From Nipponacmea schrenckii (taxonomy: Eukaryota; Mollusca; Gastropoda; Lottiidae), in assembly GCA_030562195.1 (NCBI GenBank), contig CM060200.1, positions 24,653,023 through 24,717,022 of the forward strand: a stretch of 64,000 bases of DNA. Direction: 5' to 3'. This document shows positions 38,201 through 50,200 of this stretch, in pieces. The notes under the pieces are model-generated. The model did no database searches. It worked only from the letters and a program-made list of their open reading frames with translations, and was not told where the DNA came from. Within the stretch, counting starts at the first letter, position 1; the number at the start of each line of letters is the position of its first letter. A program made the position numbers and the translations under genes.

Positions 38201-41200
38201 TAGTTTTGAATGAGTAAATTGCGCCGAATTCTTTGTTCCCAATAATACGTATGGAAGCTTTGATTGTGATAATGTATTTGTTTTTTCTGTCAGTTCACAT
38301 GGATATTAAAACGTAAAAGTCTTTTCTTTTCTTTTTCTTCCACCTTAATTTATAACATTTGTAGTGACAATACAGCTTGACGTACACTTTTAATCAAATT
38401 TCTTTGTATTTGCCAATACATGTACGTTGAGATTACAGAATAGTATTTGAGACCAAAAATGCAAGGGCACAAAGATGTCAGATTTCGTTTTTATATGTAT
38501 AAAAAGATTTGAAAATGCGAATGGTTAATGTTGTTTGAAATTTATAAAATTCAATTTGGTTTTATTGGGACATGATAGCTTGAACCAATATCACCTCCCA
38601 CTCGCGGTTATCATTTAGAAATAATAGAAATGAATTTTCATAATCATTTAGCTGATTTTATTAACTTGCTAAACGTATAATGATTTAGATTAATTCCAGA
38701 GCCGCTATAACACCAGTTTACAATCGTCAGAAATTGAGGATTCTAGGTAAAGTTGTCAAACAACCTAGATCAATAAAACTTTTATCAACAACAATTATCC
38801 CTCCTATATTTTAGAATACAAACAATTGACCATGTATGGAAATCCGGAACGGAACAACATCTCTCCCACGCCTGAAAAATTACGAAACCATCCTACTTTA
38901 TCGCCCACCACAGAAAAAAAAGTGGGGCACTTTCACTAGAGAAATATGAATACCCAACAAAATGATACCACCTTTTTGTTATGTGCGACCTGAATGATAA
39001 GATAGCATTTGCATGGAGACCAAAATGGCAACAGTTAAAAGAGTAGCAACATCTTGAGAGGGATTACCTCCAGTATGCACTGACATAAATATCTTTAAAT
39101 AGCAATACCATTAACCCTATCTAAGTGCACATTTATATATTTACTCCGGTAGAGAAAAATTAACCAAATATCAAAACATGTTAAAATGTTACTATGGTAC
39201 TGAAAAAGCAATCAAATGCCAAAAGAAACGAAATTGAATGGTGAAAAAATCACTGGCAATGTTTTTTCACTCAACATTTTAGCCGATTAGATATGGTTTC
39301 TGTCAAAGCTTAATGGACCTTCTAATGCCAAAATATTGTCCATAAACATGGAAGTTGTCAGAATATTTCATCTACAATGTATTAACAATGTCATCTAGTC
39401 TTGGACCATTTACAAAACTTGATAAAACATGAAAGTTTAAGTTGTTTTGGTGCTGGTGGTTATGGTTGTTAAGATAGGTAGATTGGATTGGATTGATTAA
39501 CGACGGTTCAACTCATCTGTAGGTTTATTATCATAGTTCTTTCAGATGTGATTGGTTTCCTAGCCTCTTCATTAAAGTGTCAAACAGAGAAAACGTCAAA
39601 TAACATATCGAGTAACAATATAGGTATATCGAATTATCGGTCATAAAATATCGCCTTTGATATTTCTAGACGCAGGTTTCGTTTAATGGGTGTTGTATAT
39701 GGAGTGTGAAATAAACATTTTGAACGAAAAACTAATTTAATTGCAGTAAGAAAAAGTTGAGTAGTAAATTGTTTTATTCCCCATGTTACATTTGATAAAT
39801 ATTATTTTTAATTATTCTCCTACTATAATTAGTATTCCCTTCCCTAGAATCAGGTGATTAGGCAAGTGCATGATGGCGAATTGACTTGGTACGTTGACCG
39901 GTCTGATGTCCGATCTTTGATTATCGATACAGAAGCGATAATCTCAGACCGGACGTTTGACCTTAGTACCGTAGTTCGCCTTTAATAATATCCAAGCAGA
40001 GTGGTTATAACGTATGTAATGTGGTTGATTTATTTTTCAGATATCAACACCCCTAATATCTTCACATTCTGATTGGTTATTTTAAGAAATATCTGAATAT
40101 TTGATTGTATTTTTTAAGAATGTTACAATTGCTCATTTCCCGCTATTTGATGACGTTCGACACAATGTGAAAAAGTTCGTAAAGATTTTAGTTTTTAAAT
40201 GCAGTTTCACAGAAGGAGAACAAAGCATGGCAGGTGGCACGATTACATATTTCTTTGATTTATCTATTTTCTGCAGCAAAATAACTATTAATCATATTGC
40301 CGCTACTGATGCGTGGTTTGAAACATTGTCGATGTTTCCAGCATGATTTATTTGTTATATTATAAACATACAATGTATTAATATACACGATACAGGCTGT
40401 ATAATGATTAGCTATGATGTGTGATAGTTGGCAGGTACCCGTTCTATAATTGGTAAATATATCCCTACCTCCTCTGTAATTATAATTTGATACAGTTTCT
40501 GAAGATATGAAAAATATATTATATCTCTAATGCATCTGATATATTCTCTTAAAATACCTGCCTTGTGAATCTGTTTTAAACGACTATTTTGTGTTACAAA
40601 TGTGAGGCTGAGTATTAATTTTCAGATTGAAAACGCAATAGGCTAGATCAGTTGGATCTGTAGTTATTGTCTATTCGCATCTTCGCCATGTCATCATTCA
40701 ACAACAGTAAATGTTCACAGTTCTAATCAGACGGGGAGCTCGCTAACTAATTAAGGTTCAATCCTGAGATGAACTTTTGGATTATTCAGTCGGGTTTCCC
40801 CTTGTCAGTTATGTGGGTCGCAGGGGACAATACACCGAGGCCTCGTGTGTTCCTGCCTGTGCTCGTTACTGATTCTTCGATAGTCGAAAATCGCAAAAAA
40901 CGTTATAGGCCTACCGCTGTCCATGGAAAAATTTCCCTCATTACTCCCTGCATGGCGTTGTCCGTCTTTATTAGCCAATAAGGTGGAGAAATGAAGGACG
41001 TAAAACTTATTTCATTTCATTTCCAATATTGACTTGATAATTGTTTAAGTTTGTCCGAGTTGTTAATACCATAAAACATTGATTAAACTTAATTCCCAGT
41101 TTATTCTAGAGCTTACATATACTTAATCATTTCTTTGACGAGGATGTTTTCTATCATTCTAATACAAATATTGTATTATTATCAATCATCATAATCGATA

Positions 41201-44200
41201 TTTAAATTACACACTGTTTTGAAATATCTATTTAGTAACCTAGCCTAGGGATTGTATACATTGTTCTTTCATTAATCTTTATATTTGTCTATGATTGAGA
41301 CTTTGTTCTCATCAAGATGTAACACTGCGAGATGAAAGTTCACTATCAATATTCTACAAGTGCTAGTCAGTAAGATATGTTTTATATATATTATATTTTA
41401 AGTAGGCGCTGAAAGTAAAATATAATCTTAAGAAGAATGTAAATAAAACACGTTTAGTTTATGTCTAGAAAATGGAATGTTAACATCATTTACCTTCGAA
41501 AATTGATAAAATAATGAAGGTTTACATCTTCTTGGTATTGGACTCATAAAAATGGATAACACCATACAACTGTCCACGGAATTTTCATGTTTTGTGCAGA
41601 TGTTTTGGACAATACAGGACAACTACCTTACCCTCAAAAAGAAATGAAATTGTGATATAATATTAATTAGATTGCCTCTGCCTACTGTTCCACCTGTTCA
41701 CGTGTTTAACCTTAAGAACCTGTAGCCAACACATCGAAATATCAAACGTAAAAGTTTCCAAATCTGTGAAAAATGAACTTTATCAGCTTGGTTTGTGCAC
41801 AATATCATAAACCAACCGCAGCCTAATAGCTTACAAATGTGGAAATATGTCGCAGTGTCTCGTAGCGCAGATAAAAAAAGATGACTAGTTTTTTTATTTT
41901 GTTATTGGATATATCCAGAATGAGATTTGAACAACATTTGGGAACAAAGAGCACGTGTAACAAAAAACTCAATGGAATATAATACTTTACAACTCACTTC
42001 TTTAACAACAATGTACATAACGTTTCACCCCAATTTAAACTTGTCAACAAGATTAAATGAAGAAGAGAGGATACACATATGAATATAATATAATATATCG
42101 AGATTATTATTTAATCAACTACGATAAACAAGAATACATTGGTTGTATGAGAGTATGTGGTATATGTCATCTAGAGATTTGTCAGTTCATAGTCTGGTAT
42201 TAACAAAACTAGAACAGATAATTAAATAAACTAGAATATTTTTTATTATATTCTACTGTGGTAATTTACAGTCTTCAATTATTGTATCCTTGTCACCGTG
42301 TGTCTATTCCTTCGATTTTAAGTTCGGCATATTTCAAGGTGGTCTGAATGGAAAAGAACGCTTTCCATGTACATCTCTGTGATATCGTTCTGTGAAGATA
42401 GTCTATCCGTTTTATATGTATTTTGTTTACCCATCTACTATTTTCTTTTAGTAAATACTAAAATGTATTGTAATGTTGATCAATGTAGCATTAGCAAGTG
42501 TATTCATTTCGTCCCGTTCCTCAACATCTACGTTTCACAAACAGTTTAGCATTCATTATCCAGCATGTCATCTTCTTTCCGTCTAACAGTGTACAATTAC
42601 ATTGGCCTTATTCTCTACCCCTATTCTTAGATTCTTACCTTTCTTGATATGATCCCCTGACACATAATTCATTCATTCTTTCTTTCATCCAATCTTTAAC
42701 AAGTCTGTCATTCAAGTACTGTATAATATATACAACAGCAGTCGGTTATTATTAATTCTCCACCCCCATTCCTTGATTTTGTCTTCGATCTTAATCTCCC
42801 TCTAATGCATCCATTCATTCATCTCATCCAATCTTTGACGTATCTGTCATTCCAGAATGGTGAAGAAACGTTAATAGACGCGTCTATTGTAAACACTAGA
42901 TGTATGATTAACAAACAATGTCTAGTAATTGGCTGGACACAATCTTTAAAATAGACCATGGATGGAACAATTTGTATAAGGAAAGCGGCGACATAATCCT
43001 TCTATATCAATATTGTTCTGTCGACCTACTACAACTAGTTCATATTGGAAACTTTGAAAATATTGTAAAAGGTGATAGATAGGGGCTGTAAATGGTTTGC
43101 TAAATGTTGTATGTGTATCGGGGACACTGTTAGGATCAACTGCACAATTGTCTTTCAATTGTCTCTAGATCCTGCAATTCAATTAAAATAAACTAGGCGT
43201 TTATGACGTCACCAAAATAAACTTCTTATTATGTGAGATAATAGATTGTGTGATTAGTAACGTCATTACACTTAGTTTCAATGGAATCGCAGGAGCCACA
43301 GACGTCCGATTGAAAATTGCAAAGTGATCCTATCAGTGACCCTGATATACAAACAATCCCTTTAAGTTAAACCGTTTACACTACATCAACTATAAAAACA
43401 AATTGAAAGGTTGGGTGTTGATGATGAAGATCAGCCCAACACATGGTATTCAAAACGCAAGAAGGCCTGTCAATACAAGTACAAATCTACGTTTTCAAAA
43501 TTTATTTAAATTTAAATTTGTCATTACATGTTTTGACCTTTATTACCATCTAGTTCTAAATGATCCTAGATGGATATTGGACTCGTTCCAAGTATAAAAC
43601 ACTGAAACCTTAGGTTGGTGATTTGTGGCTAATGTAGGTGCAAGATAATTATCGCCTTGTAATATCTGACATATAATATTTTCTTTCTCCAAGACACGTT
43701 GTATCTGTTGTCTCGACCATTTTTGGAACAAAATCAGAAATTACTCAATTTGTATCTATAGTAACCTGATAGCGCCTTTGTCTAGAAACCTTATCTTCAC
43801 GACATTTAACAAGTTTCTTAATAAAAAACGAGAATCCGTGACGGACGTGGCGTATTAATCAACAACTGAAGGAGTCCGTCTGTTCAGATATTTTTGATTA
43901 AAACACTACAACCGTTACATTTCTTGATTAAAATAGGAGACTTCATTACTTTCTCGCTCAGTTTTCTCGGTTTTCTACCAGCTAGACTTATTTGTTTTAT
44001 TGGGTAATTATTGCTGGCTCTTTTTTGCAACCTATTGAAATTTCCAGTTGATTGCGGGCTTTCAACTTCTTGATACGAGGTCATCCTGTGAATCGCAAGT
44101 CAATTTATATCCACTTTTATAGATTTAGAATTAGATTCAATCATAAAGTGTGAAGAATTCAGTACGATCTTAAAAATTGGTGTGGGAAATATTAGCGTTT

Positions 44201-47200
44201 TTGTCTATGGATTAGTTGTTTAATATATAAATATTATTGTGTTTTGCGCATATGGTCTTAGTGTCTACGTCAAATGCTCTCGAGCGATATCCAATTTAAC
44301 AAAACTACTTAAAGACTTATCACAGCCTTTCCGGTGCCATCCTGCAAATGAGTGCACCGGTCTTGTGTCAGGATTTCTCTCAATAACGGAACTGATTTCG
44401 TTTATTTGATACAGTCAGTCAACAATAAGAGAAGAATTGTTACAAAGATAATTTGAACTGTGTCAACCGATTGAAATGGTGGTAATATCATATTAAAGGA
44501 TGTGGTTTCGAGACAAGAGAGACATGTGACATTATCTTAATGTTCATTGCAACAAATTGACTAGCAGGTACAAAAGGTCTCCTTTGATAAGTGTTGGGTA
44601 GTTTGTGATGATGACTCATTCTTAATAATAAAGAAAAAACTACCATATTTTAAGCTAAAGTATCATAATGTCACAGTGAAATTCCGTGTGCAGGCATATC
44701 CGATTCCACTGCTTTTACATTATTATCATGGCATATTCCATTCTTTAGATTCCTATTTTACAATAATACACAATTCATGATATGACCTTCGGCGACCCTT
44801 TCTCACTCCCAATTTATTTCTGCTCCTCGAGTTTCAATTGCCATATAACCTCGACTCGATATTGCAATTATGATGATTCATAGAATAATAATAACCAACT
44901 CTTAAATTTTCAAGGGCCAGAATTACGTTCAATACACAAAAACATGGTCCTGCCTAACATTCAGTCCATGGGAACAATACAATGGGTTGTATGGAAAAAC
45001 ACAAATATTGTAACGTAGAATTTAAGTACACGTGTATTAGATGGACATATTTATGTTGCAGGGATCAAGTACATGACCGCAAAAATGCAAAAGTTATACA
45101 CATATACACAAGCACAGAAATCAAAATATATAGATATTTGTATGGAAAAAAATTGATGCGTGTTTCGTGGTTTTGAACTATCAGTGTTTCCATTGTAAAT
45201 CCTGGTCACATGAGTTCAAGAAATAATAAATGTTTCTTAAAATTCATTTCCTTGTGTAACAGGGAGGAGAAAACCCATATGACCGACCATGTCTTGTGAT
45301 AGTTTCGAATATAAAACTCCATAAACTTAAAGCCTATAATTTGCGCGAGTTTATGATCTAGCCTAATAACTATGCAACTGCTAGCCATTAATGTTTTATT
45401 AAACGGAGTCTGATATTTGCATGCCAACATGAGTATTTTCTACGCCTAATCACCGGCAATTTCTGCTTAAATCTTTCATCTCTCCCTATTTTACATCTTT
45501 AGCTTGTCGTCACGCCATCTACTTCCGGATCAGTTAAATCACGAAGACTTGTAAGTCATTTACCGAGAATCTCAAAAGCTTTTGAACGTTTTAAATATGT
45601 TCGTGCAGAATTACAGTTTTCTATCATTTCCGCAGTAAGATGCGGAGAACGTTAGGTTGTCTAATGTTGATATTACACACGTAATCGCTTTCTTCATTCT
45701 TATCTTTCAAAAGAAAACGGACCTTTTTTATCTGTTGATCAACCATCGGAATTCACATGTCATTTGGCGCAACCATCCTGGAAACTAATACAGTTTTTCA
45801 GTAATGATACACCATTTGAAAATCTTCCAAAGTTGATATTGTACTGGTTACAAAGCCTTGCATTAACCCATATGTCATTAGTTCGCAAGCACCCCCTTGA
45901 GATTATTCTTTTTTCGTTAACAGTTGTGTGACATTTTTTCAACTGTCAACCAAATGGTAATCTTCAGCCTAGAATTTGAAATTTATATTTTACTTCTAAG
46001 TTTTAAGAGCTATTGACTCAGTAAACATATTTAGATTAAACAGGTTTCTTTAACAAAGGTTTTAAGCATCAATCTATTGTTTTCCTTTTTTACCAAGAAA
46101 ACATAAAAGCTTTTAGAAAGTTTGAAGTAGATATTTTGTTGAGGGAAATGCAGCCATATCCTGTCAATTGCTCCATCGTTTTCACGATCTGGAAGATTTT
46201 ATCTTCCATTTGGGAAATATTTGAGTATGAATAGTAGTACTGATTGGGAAAAATTCAATGCAGTTGTAGTTGAAATCGAGAAATCGAACATTGAAAAGGT
46301 GGGTCCTTGTAATTTTACATCTGAGGAACGTGTCCTGTTAATTTTTATAGTATAGTCACTAATGGCTTATTCAATGATCAAAGATTACTATAATTGGTAA
46401 TACAAGATATAGGCATGGCCACCGAGCTCTTTATTAAACAAAAAACCAAATACCAGATTCAAGCTATATGTACACGTCGTTGTTCGTGCAGTTCTGGTTA
46501 TTCTCTCGAATGGGCAGCTATCCAGAAAGACTTTCTTCAGAACCACTGTTTAAAGACAACTGCGTTTCGTGATATTTGGTCATAACCTGATTTTAATCAC
46601 ACTTTATACTTATCAACAGACATTCAATATATCATAGTTATTTAAAACATTAAATTATGATGAAAGTGACCGATATGAGTTACTGTGTCTGGCCACGTAA
46701 AGGACATTAAAAAGGTCAGCCGCTCTCAGACGACTGGCGTCATAAACCCTTCTAAATCTGACAAGGTAGAAATTATAGTAGACCTCAATCACTATTTTAT
46801 GGATCAAATGAATTTCTTAATTTTCTTTTGATATTCGCAGTAGGTTTGGTGACAATTTTGATAGTCTTGAATCGATACATTTTACTTTACCGGTGTTTAT
46901 TGGCTTCATTCCACGTAAACATCAGACTCATAGACCAGTACATCAAGGAGAATCAAATCCTTTCGTCACCAAAACCTAATACCAGGCTCTCTTTTCAGTA
47001 GTACCAATCAGCATAAAATCTTGCCCAGATTCTCGTGATTTTGTCAGTCACGGATTATGGTTTTAGATCTATGATTATGACTCATAATATTTTGTTTTTC
47101 CAAAGGCAATTCAATTATAATGTTCAACATTTTTCAACATGGATAGTGGAGTTGCCTTCGATTAATTCAATTTCTCTGAGGAAATGGCAGAAGGTTTTCT

Positions 47201-50200
47201 ATTTTCTCCAGCAATCTTGTAACTTTGAATTGATACCATAACAGCAAAGTTTGCGTTTTTACATTAATTCTATTCCAGTTCTTTTCTAATTTCATTTGAA
47301 AATTGAACTATCTGGTTACTGTGTTTAACTTGTAAACCACCCAATGTTATTAAGTCATTTCATTTATTAGCCTTTCCATTTAATTCAGGAAACAGAAAGC
47401 TCTCTCATGTAATATCCACTCTCTTTTAACTAATTTACGAGTTTGTCCGAAAATCTGCTGTTTCATCGACGTTCTGACGTTCTGACAGAGATTGGATAGA
47501 GCCTCATGCGGTGTACAGCAGGCGCTAATGATGCGTTTTCACATTTACCACTGTTTCTCTTTTCTTGCTAAGTACAATCAACTTGCTAAGATTCATCACT
47601 CTCTGCAGTTGCAGTAACCAGATTCTCCAATCCTTTGAACAAAGCATACCATTGTATGTTCCAGAAATCTCTTAGCAAAGCAAATCAGTATTTTGTTAAG
47701 TGTTCTTAATTGTAGACTTGTGTTTCCAATCAGCTAAAGAGTCCCATCTGAGCTATATATATGACTGTTTGTCTATCTCATTCATAAAGGCATACATTGT
47801 TTAGTTCGATAGTTATTCTTAACCTCTATGGACTAGTGTCGCCGTTCATTGAAAGTTCATTATAGTATTCATTTGTTTCCGGTTAATTACATGTGATAAT
47901 CAATTGCTAATGGAATTACTGTGTGTATATACAATGTGATATTTCTGGATTATAGGTAAGCCATACAATATCAAAGTATCAATGACTTCGTACGAAGATG
48001 AGATAAACCAGGATATATCTTATCTTCTTATCCAGTTCAATACAACAAAACTAAACGTACTCAACATCAAATTATTTCCCTTTCTGATCTGCCAACACAA
48101 TCAAATACAATACATGTACATATGTACATGTAAAATGTAGAACATCAAAGTTGCGAAATTTTGCGCATTCGGCGACAGAGGGACAATTTGTTCGTTTTCT
48201 GCACTCACTCTTTAGAAGCAACGTAGCGTCGTCACGAAGTCGGTCGCATATTTTCGTCAATCATGTCATGTGATCAGTAAAATTGACGGACCGCCACAGA
48301 AATTACAGTTGATAGTTTGAAAGGTATCGGTCGCCCAGCGCCCTGTCGGGCCTACCCCGCCCTGTAGAATACAACAGACAAGGGCAGACAAGCGAATTTA
48401 ATCGCACGGGCGTAAAAATAATCGTTGTCGACAAAAGGGGAACATAAGGGTATTTGTCGATCGATTTTGAAATTAGCGGCGAATATTCTATTGTGTTTTA
48501 TATGTTGAATAAATATTAAAAAGATAAACAAAAGCGGCGATTGGGCGAAAACAAAAAGGATTGTGTGCACCCTATGTTACCGGATCTCGAGAAACACGAA
48601 ATTTATATCGTCAATTCTTCTATTCGTGGCAATATTATTTGATGACTGGAAAATTCAGTAACATGCAAGAAGGTTCTCTTCTTTCAATAATATTTCGGAG
48701 AGCTATAAAGCTCAACGTTCTCATGCCGACCCCTTTTGAGAAAATCCTTGGTACGCCACTGCCCCCCCCCCCCCCACATTGAAAAAGCGATTTGCGCCCC
48801 TGATACTGTAATTTCATGTCCCTTTAGTAGAAATCATATCGCAAGCGGAATATCGTCTCCAAGGGCATATCGTCTCCAAAGCCATATCGTTTCCAAAGCC
48901 ATATCGTCTACACAAAGCCATACGTCATACTGCTAAACTTTTTGCCTATCTCAGTTTTTTCATAAATTGAGATTTGTGACCATCTCAACTCCTAATCACA
49001 TGAGGCACCTTCTGTAAATTTGCCTATCTCATTGGCAATAAAGTGGTGTAGTAAAATGTATGTAGTGTAGATTTGCCTAACTCAAAATCTGAGATAGGCA
49101 ACTTTACTTGACTTCCAAGATGGCGACTTGCAGAAGTAGAAGACAAATTAAGTTGAATACAAAGCCCATGTGATGTATTGGGAAGTATGATACTCTCAAC
49201 CAACAGGAGCCCATTCAAAACCGACACGGGTTGCACCTTACGGCAAACGAGGAGCCCCAATTCAGTCGACTTTTACGACACGCAATGGGGGACCGTGTGC
49301 CAACCCCGAGATGGTGAGCTAATTATAAGATCTAGATGAGAAAACGTTTTTGTTCTTTAGCAGAAATATGTAGGCGATTCCTCATTAAAGATACAAAGAT
49401 TGTTGTCAAATGAAATCAGCTAAGTCAGCTATTATTTTTCCTCTGCTGTTGTCATCAGGACTACCCCAGAAAGAATGGTGACCATTGAAATCTCCGAGTA
49501 AAATGCAAGGAGATGGAAGCTGGGCAACAAGATTATCCAATTCTCTGGGGTTTAGAGTTGAGTTAGGTGGCAAATAGATGAAGCATAGGGTAATAGGCAC
49601 GTGGTGTGTTACTGGCACGACAATTACCTGCAGAGGAGAATTGAGTGTGATTTGGGACTGGGCAACGTTTCTATTGACAATAATAGAAACACCACCGAGA
49701 CCTTATCATCACCAGTGCCATAATGGTGGTAGGAAACAAACCATTGAAGATATGGCAGACTTCAAAAGATCCCTTCCTCCCTTTTTGGATGAAGAGGATC
49801 CATGTTTCTTGGTAGGCTTGTCATTATGGGGAAGACTTTCACTGCGTTTTGCCCTGGACTGTTTAGCCCTTTGGCTGAACGTGTTTAGATGGCTGACTAA
49901 CACTACTATCATCAGCACTTGACTGGGGCAGTCTGGGACGTCCGAGTTGCTGATGATGTAGATGCCATTGCCCTAGGAGCAGATGGCTATAAGGCTATAA
50001 GGCTAAAGGCGGAGTTGGTACTCGCTGCAGCCAAGTATGTCGATCTGGTAATCTATTGATCTAGTAGAAGCTTTAACGACACTAGCAAAAGTCTTTCCAG
50101 AAGGCGTAGATGGGGTTTCCCCTTCTAAAGGCTTCGGGATAGGAGACCTTTTATTCCACCTTTACCTTTTGGATGTGTTTTTCCAATTTCCACTAAGGGC

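Noticed and set aside
40750..40770. Possible tRNA gene from a GGTTCAATCC B box
   Set aside because: No cloverleaf can be formed; it is the head of a SINE copy.
46221..46345. ATG-led stretch (MNSSTDWEKF...) on the plus strand with a GTGGGT-like donor
   Set aside because: Short, no family match, and it lies alone within an intron of a minus-strand gene.
49578..49922. 114-codon plus-strand open frame
   Set aside because: Antisense shadow of the minus-strand retrotransposon.
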